64,000 bases of DNA from Roseomonas acroporae (lineage in GTDB: Bacteria > Pseudomonadota > Alphaproteobacteria > Acetobacterales > Acetobacteraceae), in assembly GCF_023223525.1 (NCBI RefSeq), contig NZ_JALPRX010000022.1, forward strand, positions 1 to 64,000, given 5' to 3'. This document shows positions 17,600 through 30,605 of the stretch, piece after piece. The notes under the pieces are model-generated. The model saw only the letters and a program-made list of their open reading frames with translations. It was not told the DNA's origin and did not search any database. The translations under genes and the position numbers were made by a program. The number at the start of each line of letters is the position of its first letter. The stretch's first letter is position 1.

Positions 17600-17925
17600 C
17601 TGTCGATCTCCCCGTTGCCGCCACGATGGCGGCTTCGGGACAGAGAACGGCCGGATGGCTGTCGGGTTCCCCCGGCGCGTCCCCGGCGCGCCCGCCCGCC
17701 TCGCCCGCACCGGCTTCGCCCGGTCCCGCCTTCGCCCTTAACCGCCTCCGTTCGCCACCGCCCAGGCGCGATTCGGAATCGCCATCGGCACCCCATGCCG
17801 GGTCAGGGAAAATCCTCGTGTGTTGCTCCGGCGCCGTGCGACGGAAGCGAAACCGGCCGTGGCCGTCATGGTTAGATGCGTTCGTTCCGGCGATCGAACC
17901 GGTTTCATCCTGGTGGGCGGCAGTC
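17600..17925. other. divergent intergenic region csbD / SH3 protein
   Basis: This 326-base gap should carry both promoters. I see no gene, tRNA or strong inverted repeat; it is slightly less GC-rich near 17800-17900. Confidence 0.45.
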
Positions 17926-18708
17926 ATGGGCGTGCGCAGGTGGGCGATGGGTGGCGGCCTGCTGGCGGCCGGGCTGCTGACGGCCGGCGCGCTGGTGCAT
18001 GGGATGCTGCCCGGCCGGGAGGTGGACGCCACGGTGGCCGTCGCCGCCGGCAACTGGGAGCAGGGCGCCGAGCATGTGGCGCTGCAGGCCTTGCGCGCGC
18101 GCCTCGGCAGCGGCGCCGAGTTCCGTGGCGTCTCGACCTATGGCCGGGAGCGGGACGATGAGCGCGCGGTGTGCGGCGAGGTACGGCCCGCCGGCGATGC
18201 CAGGGAGTTCCGCAGCTTCGTGGTGCGCGTCGTGCGCGAAGACCCGGCACGGGAGGATGGCAGGGTTCGCCTGCGCCCGCTGACCCTGCTGGCCGATGCC
18301 GGCAACCCGCCACGCATGGTGGCCGACGCGCGGCTACGCCATTGCCGCACCGCCCTGGTGTCGGCCCGGCCGGACCCGGTCGGGACGCCGCGGTTCGAGG
18401 CGGTGATGCCGGCGGCGGCCGCTGCCGGCGGCGCGGGCGGATCGGTTCCGGGCGAAGGCGGCGTGGTCGGGAGCGTGTCGGTTCGCTCGGCCGTCAACCT
18501 TCGCGCCGCGCCCGGCGGCGCGGTGCTGCGCACCGTGGCGCGTGGGCAGGCGCTGCAGGTCTTCGCGACGGCACCGGGCGGCTGGCTGCGGGTCGGCGTC
18601 TCCCGCCCCGAGGGGTGGGTGCATTCGAGCCTGACCAGCGAGGTGACGCCGGCACGGCCTTCGCCCGCGCGTGGCGGGAGCACGGTGCGGGTGGCCGGCG
18701 GCTTCTGA
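17926..18708 (+). CDS. exported SH3-domain protein
   Basis: The N-terminus (MGVRRWAMGGGLLAAGLLTAGALVHG) is an export signal or membrane anchor. The middle (residues about 40-150) is a conserved globular part with two cysteines (AVCGEVRPAGD and RLRHCRTALV) and no known name. Residues about 180-240 form a bacterial SH3 domain (VRSAVNLRAAPGGAVLRTVARGQALQV...GWVHSSL), which usually binds peptidoglycan or proteins in the envelope. I chose the ATG at 17926 because it opens the signal peptide; upstream sequence is low-complexity. Confidence 0.82.
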   Translation: MGVRRWAMGGGLLAAGLLTAGALVHGMLPGREVDATVAVAAGNWEQGAEHVALQALRARLGSGAEFRGVSTYGRERDDERAVCGEVRPAGDAREFRSFVVRVVREDPAREDGRVRLRPLTLLADAGNPPRMVADARLRHCRTALVSARPDPVGTPRFEAVMPAAAAAGGAGGSVPGEGGVVGSVSVRSAVNLRAAPGGAVLRTVARGQALQVFATAPGGWLRVGVSRPEGWVHSSLTSEVTPARPSPARGGSTVRVAGGF

Positions 18709-18839
18709 CGGCCCTGGCGGCGGCCGACGGGCACGGCGTCGGGTCGCGCCTGAGGGCCGCCCCTGGGTGGCCGCCCCTGGGTGGCTGCCCCTGGGGGCGG
18801 CCTGGATGCCGCCTTGGATGCCGCCTGGGGGGAAAAGGA

Positions 18840-19253
18840 TCAGCGCTGCCGCCAGGGCAGGCCGGAGGCCTTCCACCCGGCGATCGTGCCGCGATGGCCG
18901 TCGCCGTCGGGCGGACCCTCGAAGCCGTCGGCGACGTTGAAGGCGTGCGGAAAGCCGGCCGCCTGGGCCGCCTGGCCTGCCGCGAGCGAGCGCGCCCCGG
19001 AGCGGCACAGGTAGTAGACCTTGCTGAGCGGCGTCACGCCCGCCTTGTGCAGGTGCTCGGCGAAGGCGCCGTTGACCTGCATGGAGGGGTAGAGCTGCCA
19101 GGGGATCAGCACCGGCCGCTTGTCGACGTCCGTCAGGTCCGGCAGGCCGACGAAATTCCATTCGGCATCGGTGCGCACGTCCACCAGCACAGCGTCCGGG
19201 TCGGCGCGCAGCGCCTCCCAGGCCTGCCGGGGGGAGATGTCGGGGACGCTCAT
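18840..19253 (-). CDS. rhodanese-like sulfurtransferase
   Basis: A single-domain rhodanese of 137 residues with the active-site loop CRSGARS (YYLCRSGARSL) around Cys91, the start pattern ISPRQAWEAL and DAVLVDVRTDAEW. It moves sulfane sulfur or senses redox state in the cytoplasm. Its start overlaps the stop of the upstream peroxiredoxin gene as ATGA, so the pair is one operon, consistent with a thiol-stress role. Confidence 0.9.
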   Translation of the reverse strand: MSVPDISPRQAWEALRADPDAVLVDVRTDAEWNFVGLPDLTDVDKRPVLIPWQLYPSMQVNGAFAEHLHKAGVTPLSKVYYLCRSGARSLAAGQAAQAAGFPHAFNVADGFEGPPDGDGHRGTIAGWKASGLPWRQR

Positions 19254-19900
19254 GACTGCTGCTGCTCCTGCGCCTTGATCTCGACGTAGCGGAGATAGGG
19301 CTTCTTCTCCTCCCATCCCTGCGGGAACCGGGTCCTGGCGGCCTCGTCGTCGATCGAGGGCGGGATGATCGCGCGGTCGCCGGGCTGCCAGTTCACCGGC
19401 GTCGCCACCTTGTGGCGGTCGGTGAGCTGGAGGCTGTCGATCACGCGCAGCACCTCGGCGAAGTTGCGCCCCGTCGAGGGCGGATAGGTGAGGGTGAGGC
19501 GCACCTTCCTGTCCGGGTCGATCACGAACACCGACCGCACGGTGAGCAGCGGGTCGGCATCCGGGTGGACCATGCCGTAGAGCGTCGAGACCTTGCGGTC
19601 CGCGTCCGCGATCATCGGGAAGTTCACCGCCGTGCCCTGGGTCTCCTCGATGTCCGCCTCCCAGCCGCGGTGGCTCTCCACCGGATCGACCGACAGGCCG
19701 ATCACCTTGACGTTGCGGCGCTCGAATTCCGGCTTGAGGCGCGCGGCCTCGCCCAGCTCGGTGGTGCAGACCGGCGTGTAGTCCTTGGGGTGGCTGAACA
19801 GCACGCACCAGCTCCCGCCGAGCCACTCGTGGAAGCGGATGCGACCTTCCGTCGTGTCCTGCTCGAAGTCGGGCGCGACCTGCCCGAGCTGAATCGCCAT
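19250..19900 (-). CDS. peroxiredoxin, 1-Cys Prx6 type
   Basis: This enzyme reduces peroxides through the peroxidatic Cys in PVCTTELGEAARL (near residue 45). Length (216 aa), the extended C-terminal domain (PVNWQPGDRAIIPPS) and TYPPSTGRNFAEVLRVIDSLQ are typical of the Prx6/1-Cys group. The start at 19900 is preceded by AGGATGAG. The first gene of a two-gene unit with a rhodanese, divergent from the TonB receptor. Confidence 0.95.
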   Translation of the reverse strand: MAIQLGQVAPDFEQDTTEGRIRFHEWLGGSWCVLFSHPKDYTPVCTTELGEAARLKPEFERRNVKVIGLSVDPVESHRGWEADIEETQGTAVNFPMIADADRKVSTLYGMVHPDADPLLTVRSVFVIDPDRKVRLTLTYPPSTGRNFAEVLRVIDSLQLTDRHKVATPVNWQPGDRAIIPPSIDDEAARTRFPQGWEEKKPYLRYVEIKAQEQQQS

Positions 19901-20134
19901 GGCTGCTCATCCTGTCTGGACGCGCCGTCGCGGCGCCCCCGGGCGTTCTCCGGCGCCGAGCCTGACGCGATTTGCGGCCGAAGCAAAGTCACGATGCGGA
20001 CCCGTGGCGCGGACCCGCGGCGCGGACCCGCGGCAGGGATCGGCAGGAGGGGTGGGGCGGGTTGCGGGACGGGCGTGCCCGGGCCGGGGGAGGTTCCGCG
20101 CGCGGCCGGCGGCCGCTCTCTTGCCACCCTTTGG

Positions 20135-20151
20135 ATGTTATAACATAACAT
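20135..20151 (+). promoter_or_regulatory. candidate Zur operator upstream of TonB receptor
   Basis: ATGTTATAACATAACAT is a perfect 7-3-7 palindrome in a region that is otherwise very GC-rich. It matches the GTTATA-type boxes known for the zinc regulator Zur in alphaproteobacteria and lies 29 bases before the receptor ATG. No zur gene is in the window, so assignment rests on sequence similarity and the neighbour. Confidence 0.65.
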
Positions 20152-20180
20152 AAACCGATATCCGTTGCCGCGAGGTCCGC

Positions 20181-22310
20181 ATGCCCCATTCCTTCCGCCC
20201 GGCCCGGCTGGCCCTGGCCGGTCTCGGCCTGCTGGCGGGCCGTATCGCCCTGGCGCAGCCGGCGGCCGGGGAGGCGGCACCGGCGGCGGTCGAGCTGCCG
20301 GAGACCAGCGTCACCGCCAGCCCGATCGCGACCGAGGATGCCCGCAGCTTCGCCCCCGTCACGGTGCTGCGCCGCGAGGATCTCGCCACCCGTCCGGCGC
20401 AGTCGCTGGGCGACACGCTGTGGACCGAGCCGGGCCTTTCCGCCACCACCTTCGCGCCGGGCGCGAGCCGGCCGATCATCCGCGGCCTCGGCGACTTCCG
20501 AGTCCGGTTGCAGGAGAACGGCTTCGCCGCCGGCGACGTCTCCGCCTTCGGCGACGACCACGTCGTGCCGCTCGACCCGCTCTCGGCCGACCGCATCGAG
20601 GTGGTGCGGGGCCCCGCCGCGCTGCGCTGGGGCTCGCAGGCGATCGGCGGCGTGGTCAACCTCATCAACAACCGGATCCCGCTCGAGCTGCTGGAGCCGG
20701 GCGCGGTGCGCGGCCGCGTCTCCGGGGCGTACAACACCGGCTCGCGCGGCTTCGACGGCAGCGCCTCGACCGACATGCGCGTCGGCAACTTCATGGTGCA
20801 CGGCGACCTGTTCGGCCGCACCGCCGGCGACTACGACATCCCCGGCGGCGGGCGGCAGCGCAACAGCAGCCTCGACACCGACGGGCAGTCCTTCGGGCTG
20901 AGCTACTTCTTCGACCAGGGCTTCATCGGCACCTCGTTCGAGCGCTTCCGCACCTTCTACGAGATCCCCGGCGGCGAGCAGGCGCTCTCGCGCACGGCGC
21001 TCGACGTGGAGCAGCTCCGCTGGGCCAGCCGCGGCGAGTACCGGCCGCTGTCCGGCCCGTTCAGCAGCCTCAGCTTCCGTCTCGGCTACACGCAGTACCA
21101 GCACAACGAGGTCGGGCTGGAGGCGGGCGACGACGGCAGCTTCGCGGCCGGCGGCCGCGTCGTGCATGGCGGCTTCCGCAACCGCCTCTGGGACAGCCGG
21201 CTGGAGGCGCAGCACGTCCCGGTGGACACCGGCATCGGCACGCTCACCGGGGCGATCGGCGTCTCCTTCGAGTACGAGCGGCTGCGCACCACGCAGGAGG
21301 CCTACGACTTCCTGCCGCCCAACGACACCGCCCGCCTCGCCGCCTACGTGTTCGAGGAGCTGGCCCTGACCGACGTGCTGCGCCTCCAGGCGGCGGCGCG
21401 AATCGAATCCGTCTCCGTGAACGGCGCCACCGCGCTGTTCCCCGCCGGCTACCTGGCGACCGGGGACGCGCAGGCGCTGACCAACTTCTCCGCCGCCCGC
21501 GCCTTCGCGCCCAAGAGCGTCAGCCTCGGCCTGGTGCGCGACCTGCCCTGGGGCATGCGGGCCCGCCTCACCGGCCAGTACGTGGAGCGCGCGCCCGGCG
21601 CCGCCGAGCTGTTCTCGCGCGGCGGCCACGATGCCTCGGGCACCTTCGATATCGGCAACCCCAATCTGCGCGTCGAATCCGCCAGGACGGTCGAGCTGGG
21701 CCTCTCGCGTCCGGCCGGTGCCCTGCGCTTCGACGGCAGCGTGTACTTCTCGCAGTATGGCGGCTTCATCTATCGCGCGCTGACCGGCAATTCCTGCGAC
21801 GACACCTTCGCCTCCTGCGGCCCCGGCGGCGGCCGCGAGTTCATCCAGACCAACTACAGCCAGCGCGACGCGCGCTTCTACGGCGGCGAGCTGAGCGGCC
21901 AGCTCGACCTGCTGCCGATCGGCGACGGGATGTTCGGCGTCTCGGCGCGCTACGACCTGGTGCGCGCCGAATTCGACGGCGGCGGCAACGTGCCGCGCAT
22001 CCCGCCGCAGCGCCTGGGCGGCGGGCTCTGGTACCGCAGCCCGAGCTGGCAGGCGAGCGTGGACTACCTGCACGCCTTCGAGCAGACCCGCACCTCGGAG
22101 AACGAGACCCGCACGCCGGGCTACAACCTGCTCAACGCGCGCATCGGCTACACGGCGCGGCTGGAGGGGCGGACGCCGCGCGAGATCGGCCTGTTCGTCG
22201 CCGGCACCAACCTGCTGGACGTGGACATGCGCAACAGCGCCTCGTTCAAGAAGGACCAGGTGCTGCTGCCGGGGCGCACGGTGCGGCTGCTGGCGACGAT
22301 GACGTTCTGA
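20181..22310 (+). CDS. TonB-dependent outer-membrane receptor, ZnuD-like
   Basis: A 709-residue outer-membrane receptor: signal peptide (to about residue 28, LAGRIALAQ), TonB-box region ELPETSVTASP, plug domain with LGDTLWTEPGLSATTF, SRPIIRGLGDFRVRLQENG and DRIEVVRGPAALRWGSQAIGGVVN, then a beta-barrel ending in ATMTF. The histidine/aspartate-bearing segment GDDHVVPLDPL after the plug and the overall plug sequence resemble ZnuD zinc receptors. Together with the Zur-like palindrome upstream, uptake of zinc is the best proposal. No ABC or TonB/ExbBD genes are adjacent. Confidence 0.9.
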   Translation: MPHSFRPARLALAGLGLLAGRIALAQPAAGEAAPAAVELPETSVTASPIATEDARSFAPVTVLRREDLATRPAQSLGDTLWTEPGLSATTFAPGASRPIIRGLGDFRVRLQENGFAAGDVSAFGDDHVVPLDPLSADRIEVVRGPAALRWGSQAIGGVVNLINNRIPLELLEPGAVRGRVSGAYNTGSRGFDGSASTDMRVGNFMVHGDLFGRTAGDYDIPGGGRQRNSSLDTDGQSFGLSYFFDQGFIGTSFERFRTFYEIPGGEQALSRTALDVEQLRWASRGEYRPLSGPFSSLSFRLGYTQYQHNEVGLEAGDDGSFAAGGRVVHGGFRNRLWDSRLEAQHVPVDTGIGTLTGAIGVSFEYERLRTTQEAYDFLPPNDTARLAAYVFEELALTDVLRLQAAARIESVSVNGATALFPAGYLATGDAQALTNFSAARAFAPKSVSLGLVRDLPWGMRARLTGQYVERAPGAAELFSRGGHDASGTFDIGNPNLRVESARTVELGLSRPAGALRFDGSVYFSQYGGFIYRALTGNSCDDTFASCGPGGGREFIQTNYSQRDARFYGGELSGQLDLLPIGDGMFGVSARYDLVRAEFDGGGNVPRIPPQRLGGGLWYRSPSWQASVDYLHAFEQTRTSENETRTPGYNLLNARIGYTARLEGRTPREIGLFVAGTNLLDVDMRNSASFKKDQVLLPGRTVRLLATMTF

Positions 22311-22419
22311 CGGGAGAGCAGCATTGGAGAGGAGCCCTGAGATATGGGGTGGTAACTTGCGCTAAAGCTTGTTAAGGGAGCTTTGATATGATGGGAATAT
22401 CAGATGGATTTTTGTCGGG

Positions 22420-22454
22420 CTTTTGAGGCAAGACTTCTTCCTTTTGAGGCAAGA
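22420..22454 (+). repeat. 14-base direct repeat in island leader
   Basis: CTTTTGAGGCAAGA occurs at 22420-22433 and again at 22441-22454, a 21-base period, just upstream of the -10 box of the HNH gene. Two copies on the same helix face suggest a protein-binding site. Confidence 0.55.
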
Positions 22455-22462
22455 ATTGTGGT

Positions 22463-22468
22463 TATAAT
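22463..22468 (+). promoter_or_regulatory. -10 box of HNH gene
   Basis: A perfect TATAAT lies 47 bases before the chosen ATG. No good -35 box is present at 16-18 bases; the direct repeat occupies that place. Confidence 0.5.
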
Positions 22469-22515
22469 AAAATAAGCAGAAACTTAAGACAATTCATGTG
22501 AATTGGGAAGTAGAA

Positions 22516-23439
22516 ATGTGTGACGAGGCGTTTCCAAATAAATCGAACACTCCTGCTGACATGATGGCCAAACGTATTTTTCCCGCAGTTTTTAAATGTA
22601 TTTACTGTGGATCAAAGTCAGCCAAGTTAAGCGCGGAGCACATTTTGCCCGAATCGTTAGGCGGGAAATGGGAGCTGCCAAAATCATCCTGTGATAAATG
22701 CAGCAAAATTACATCCAAGTTCGAAATGGACTGTGCTCGCGCTTTATTTGGCCCAACGCGAGTTAAATTAAAGATTCCAAGGAAGAACGGGAAGAAGCTT
22801 CCGAAGACGCTAAGCGTGTCCTTCAGCAAGCTAGAGTTTAACCAAGGAAGAAAAATAGCTCAGGAAAATTTAGTTTTTGAAGAAATGGACGTTGATCCTG
22901 CTCCTGCATTTTTCGTCCTTCCTCTTTTTTGGCGACCTGGCATATTTACTCCGATCGGGCTTTCGGGGCGACTAGAGGAATTCGGCATGCGTGTTTTCAA
23001 TATACATTTGGGAGATCTTCCAGAAGGCAAGTCAAATATCTATAGCGAGGTGGCCATAAATATTATTTCATTTGCAAGATTGATAGCAAAAATTGCTCAT
23101 GGGTTTGCGATTGCTGTACTTGGGCTGGACGGCCTAGTGCCGTTTCTGTCTAAAGCCATTATAGTCAGCGACACTGCCGTTCTCAATTTTTTTGTTGGAG
23201 CCGACCAAAGAATGATAATGCCAATAAATAGCCGCCACGAGATAAGTTTTGAGGCAGTCAAGGCGTTTGTTGGGGAGCTCTTGGTTGTTCGAGTGAGATT
23301 ATTTTCGGCATTTGGAACTCCGGTCTATCAGGTTGTGGTTGGAAGTCTTACCGAGCAGGGCGCAATACGTCTGCAATTACCATCGCCGCCAGCCCCGCCA
23401 GCATCAGCAGCACCATCGGGCGCGCCGTGCCGTCGCTGA
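22516..23439 (+). CDS. HNH-type zinc-binding protein, foreign gene with readthrough C-terminus
   Basis: The N-terminal part holds [23 protein letters not shown] and, after a short gap, CDKCSK: two CxxC pairs around an EHILPE core, as in HNH endonucleases that bind zinc. The rest (residues about 90-290) is unassigned. I chose ATG 22516 with GGGAAG seven bases upstream rather than GTG 22498. Codon use is AT-rich, unlike all neighbours. After about residue 289 the reading frame runs into DNA antisense to the MFS gene and gives a proline/alanine tail, so the natural stop seems to have been lost. Cleavage activity is not proven. Confidence 0.72.
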   Translation: MCDEAFPNKSNTPADMMAKRIFPAVFKCIYCGSKSAKLSAEHILPESLGGKWELPKSSCDKCSKITSKFEMDCARALFGPTRVKLKIPRKNGKKLPKTLSVSFSKLEFNQGRKIAQENLVFEEMDVDPAPAFFVLPLFWRPGIFTPIGLSGRLEEFGMRVFNIHLGDLPEGKSNIYSEVAINIISFARLIAKIAHGFAIAVLGLDGLVPFLSKAIIVSDTAVLNFFVGADQRMIMPINSRHEISFEAVKAFVGELLVVRVRLFSAFGTPVYQVVVGSLTEQGAIRLQLPSPPAPPASAAPSGAPCRR

Positions 23440-24514
23440 GCACGCCGACCAGCAGGCCGCTCAGCGCCGCGAGGCCGAATTGCAGCGTGCCCATCAGGGC
23501 CGAGGCGCTGCCCGCCCGGGCGCCGTGCCGGGCCAGCGCCCCCACGGCGGCGTTGGGCATGATGAGGCCGCAGGCGGCCATGGCGGCGACGATGGGCGCG
23601 AAGGTGCCGGCGAGGCCGCCCCAGCCGGTCAGGGCGGTGACGGCCAGGGTGAGCACGGCGGCGGCGCAGAGCCCGGTCGCGAGGTGCAGCAGCCGGTTCG
23701 CGCCGAGCCGCGCGAGCAGCCAGGGGTTGCACTGCGAGGCGCCGATGAAGCCGACGGAATTCAGCGCGAAGAGCAGGCTGAAGCCGCCCGGCGAGAGGCC
23801 GAAGCCCTGGATGAACACGGTGGGGGCGCTGGCGACGTAGGCGAAGATCAGGAACATGCAGAAGCCGGCCATGGCGGCGTGGGTGAGGAAGCCGCGCTCG
23901 CCCAGCGCCGCGCCGTAGTGGCCGAGGATGACGGCCGGGTTCAGCGCGCTGCGCCGCTCCGGCCGGCTCGTCTCGGGCAGGAAGCGCCAGACGAGGAAGG
24001 TGGAGAGCGCGCCGTAGACGGTGCAGACCCAGAAGATGGCGTGCCAGCCGGCGAGGCCGAGCACGAGGCCGCCGAGGCCGGGGGCGGCGATCGGCGCCAC
24101 CCCCATCACCAGCATCAGGCGCGACATCAGCCGCGCGGCGGCGAGGCCCTCGGCCACGTCCCGCACCACGGCGCGCGGCAGCACGGAGCTGGCCGAGCCG
24201 CCGATCGCGGCCAGGAAGCGGAAGGCCGAGAGGGTGGCGATGTCGGGCGCCAGGGCGCAGCCGGCCGAGGCCAGCGTGTAGACCGCCGTGCCCGCGATCA
24301 GCGGCATGCGCCGGCCGAAGCGGTCCGACAGGGTGCCCTGCAGCAGCTGGCCGATGGCGACGCCGATGAACCAGGCGGCCAGCGTGACCTGCGCCGAGCC
24401 GGGCGGGCTGCCCAGGCTCGCCTCCATGGCCGGGAAGGCCGGCAGGTACATGTCGGTCGAGATCGGGTTGATCGCGGTGAGGAAGCCGAGCAGCAGCGGC
24501 AGCCAGGAAGGCAT
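23348..24514 (-). CDS. Bcr/CflA-family multidrug efflux MFS transporter
   Basis: A 388-residue inner-membrane transporter with 12 expected helices. MFS motif A-like [21 protein letters not shown] lies after helix 2, and the N-terminus [24 protein letters not shown] is the Bcr/CflA signature with the conserved DMYLPA. It exports drugs such as chloramphenicol or bicyclomycin in the family. ATG 24514 gives the conserved start; a longer upstream frame is low-complexity. The last dozen codons are AT-rich (GTA, ATT, GCA, TTG, TAA), unlike the rest, and are the antisense of the HNH gene, so the original 3' end was probably replaced. Confidence 0.9.
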   Translation of the reverse strand: MPSWLPLLLGFLTAINPISTDMYLPAFPAMEASLGSPPGSAQVTLAAWFIGVAIGQLLQGTLSDRFGRRMPLIAGTAVYTLASAGCALAPDIATLSAFRFLAAIGGSASSVLPRAVVRDVAEGLAAARLMSRLMLVMGVAPIAAPGLGGLVLGLAGWHAIFWVCTVYGALSTFLVWRFLPETSRPERRSALNPAVILGHYGAALGERGFLTHAAMAGFCMFLIFAYVASAPTVFIQGFGLSPGGFSLLFALNSVGFIGASQCNPWLLARLGANRLLHLATGLCAAAVLTLAVTALTGWGGLAGTFAPIVAAMAACGLIMPNAAVGALARHGARAGSASALMGTLQFGLAALSGLLVGVLSDGTARPMVLLMLAGLAAMVIADVLRPAR

Positions 24515-24803
24515 GCGGGAGGCGGTTCCGAAGGGCGGCGGCGGGGCGGGCCGGGAGGCGTGCCGGGAATCCGGCGCGCCTGCGGCCCTTCTAGTCTCCG
24601 CCGCGGCGCGCCACCACCCGCCGGCCCCGGCCGGTACGCGGCCGGACGGAACCCGGCCGGCCGCCGGCGGGGAGGGGGCGCGTCCGGATGCGAAACCGCT
24701 TCGCGGCGGCGGCACGCTGGCCTAGCGTTTGCAGGGCCGGCCGGCGGAACGGGGGTCCGCCGCCGGCGGATTCGGTCGGGCACGAAGCGGAAGGGGGCGG
24801 CCA

Positions 24804-28865
<4,062 letters not shown>

Positions 28866-28902
28866 GGGCATGCCGTGCCGAGGCGGGGTGCCGCCGGGCC
28901 GC

Positions 28903-28979
28903 GCCGTTCCGGTAACGGCCGGCCGGGCGCCGGTGTCGCGGCATGCATGCGGCCGGCGGCCGCCCGTTACCGGAACGGC
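28903..28979. terminator. long inverted repeat after livF, probable bidirectional terminator
   Basis: GCCGTTCCGGTAACGG (28903-28918) pairs perfectly with CCGTTACCGGAACGGC (28964-28979), enclosing a 45-base GC-rich loop that itself can fold. It lies between convergent transcripts (livF and the small membrane protein). There is no T-tract, so it may act through Rho or simply protect RNA ends. Confidence 0.5.
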
Positions 28980-29052
28980 GTGACCGGCACGGCATGACCG
29001 GCATGGCGCCGCGGGCGGGCCGATGCCGCCCGTGGCGATGCCGCGCGGCCGC

Positions 29053-29280
29053 TCAGTGCAGCAGCAGGTAGCTGATGTGCAGCGCCAGCGCGAAGGCGAT
29101 GACGGCGGCGACGATGCCGGCAGTCAGCGAGCCGGCATGCAGGGTACGGAGGGTCCGGCCGCCGGCCTGCAGGTTCCAGCGCCGCGTCTCCCAGGCGGAG
29201 GCGGCCATGGCGCCGAGGATGAAGGCCAGGGCGGCGACCTCGGTGATGAGCGAGATCTGCTCCAGTGCGGTACGGCTCAT
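29053..29280 (-). CDS. small membrane protein of unknown function
   Basis: A 75-residue protein with two predicted transmembrane helices (ITEVAALAFILGAMAASAW and LTAGIVAAVIAFALALHISYLLL) joined by a basic loop (ETRRWNLQAGGRTLRTLHAG). No family is recognised. The ATG at 29280 is preceded by an AAAGGTGCG element. It stands alone between livF and a metallophosphoesterase gene in a less GC-rich leader. Confidence 0.65.
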   Translation of the reverse strand: MSRTALEQISLITEVAALAFILGAMAASAWETRRWNLQAGGRTLRTLHAGSLTAGIVAAVIAFALALHISYLLLH

Positions 29281-29417
29281 GATGGCGCACCTTTCGTGAC
29301 GTTTCCTTCATGCAGAGTACAGAAACCGGTGACGAAACGGTAAGGATATCGTCGCGCGGCAACGCGCCGGCGGCATCACGAGGCCGTGCGAGGGCGTGCG
29401 CCGCGGGCGTCGGGTGC

Positions 29418-30416
29418 TCAGGCGAGATGCACCAGGGTCAGCTCGGGCGGGACGCCGAGGCGCACCGGCAGGATGCTGCAGCCCAGCCCGCCGGAGACGA
29501 TCAGGCGGCGGCCCGCCTCCTCCACCAGCCCGTAGGCGTAGCGGTTGCCGTAGCGCGAGGGGACGACCGGGGAGTGGCCGAACAGCCGCACCTGTCCGCC
29601 ATGGGTGTGGCCGCTCAGCGTCAGCGCGATCCGCGCCGGCACCTCCGGGAACAGGTCCGGCTCGTGGGCGAGCAGGATGGCGGGGGCGTCGTCGCGCAGC
29701 TGGGCGAGCGTGGCGGGCAGGTCGTCGGCGCGCAGATGCTGCGCGGCCCGGTAGGGCAGCATGCTGTCGGTGCCGCAGAGCCAGATGCCGTCGCCGTGCG
29801 CCAGCCGGCACGCCGCGTTGGCCAGCACCGGGATGCCGGCCCGCCGCAGCCGCGCCTCGATGGCCGGGCGCCCGGCACGCCGCCGCTGCACCGCCGCGTC
29901 GTCCCACCAGTCGTGGTTGCCGAGCACGGCAAGGGTGCCGAGCGGCGCGCGCAACCCGGACAGGATGGCGGCCGCCTCGTCCATCGGCACGGGGGCGGCG
30001 AAGCGGTGATGCGCCGGCAGATCGCCGAGCAGCAGGTGCAGATCCGGCCGCAACGCGTTGGCCAGCGCCACGATCCGGTGCAGGCGCGCGAGCGGCATCC
30101 AGGGCCCGCCGCAATGCGGGTCGGCGAGGAGGCACAGCGAGAGGGGCGGGCGGGCGCCCCAGCCGGGGAGGGAGAGGCGGTATTCCCGCACCACGAGACG
30201 GAAGGCGGGCTCGATCGCCAGCGCATAGGCGGCGGTGGTGCCGCCGGCGGCCAGCGCGGCGATGGCGAGTCTCCTGCCCGCGCCCAGCAGCCGCCGGCGC
30301 GTCGGGAGCGGGTCGGCATCGTCGCCCCGTCCGCCGCTCGTTGCCGGCGGGCCGGGAGGCGGGCCGAGAGGCAGGGTGGGGCGGCCGTGCCGCGGTGGCG
30401 CTGCTTCGGCCGGCAT
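29418..30416 (-). CDS. metallophosphoesterase, membrane-anchored (YaeI/YkuE type)
   Basis: The 332-residue protein has the calcineurin-like metal motifs in order: LLADPHCGG, LLLGDLPAHH, VLGNHDWW (165-171), LLAHEPDLF and LSGHTHGGQVRL (268-277). An N-terminal twin-arginine-like stretch (TRRRLLGAGRRLAIAALAAGGTTAAYALAI) should export or anchor it, so the active site faces the periplasm. Relatives cleave lipid or nucleotide phosphodiesters such as UDP-2,3-diacylglucosamine; the substrate here is unknown. It is divergent from a lipoprotein gene 189 bases away. ATG 30416 is chosen as the nearest start before the signal. Confidence 0.9.
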   Translation of the reverse strand: MPAEAAPPRHGRPTLPLGPPPGPPATSGGRGDDADPLPTRRRLLGAGRRLAIAALAAGGTTAAYALAIEPAFRLVVREYRLSLPGWGARPPLSLCLLADPHCGGPWMPLARLHRIVALANALRPDLHLLLGDLPAHHRFAAPVPMDEAAAILSGLRAPLGTLAVLGNHDWWDDAAVQRRRAGRPAIEARLRRAGIPVLANAACRLAHGDGIWLCGTDSMLPYRAAQHLRADDLPATLAQLRDDAPAILLAHEPDLFPEVPARIALTLSGHTHGGQVRLFGHSPVVPSRYGNRYAYGLVEEAGRRLIVSGGLGCSILPVRLGVPPELTLVHLA

Positions 30417-30605
30417 GGGAATGCGATTCGCTCCGTGGCGTTCGGACGCGCGAGCCTGCCACGGGCCGGAGCCGGTCCGCTGGCGGGCAGGCCCGGCGCC
30501 AGGACCGGACACCGGAACTGGAGCGGGGAACGGGCCGGGCCGCCATGCCCGGCCGCCTGCGGCCAGGCTTCGTTGCGTGCCGGCGCCGGTACGGTAGAGA
30601 GGCGC

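Larger units (their letters stand above)
22330..23383. other. AT-rich foreign island between TonB receptor and MFS gene
   Basis: Composition drops abruptly shortly after the receptor stop and recovers near 23383. It contains one coding gene (HNH protein) with A/T-rich codons, a good TATAAT box and a short direct repeat. No integrase, transposase or terminal inverted repeats are visible. The right boundary falls inside the 3' end of the opposing MFS gene. Confidence 0.7.

Noticed and set aside
22498-22516. GTG start for the HNH protein
   Set aside because: The ATG at 22516 has GGGAAG at a good distance, while the GTG has none.
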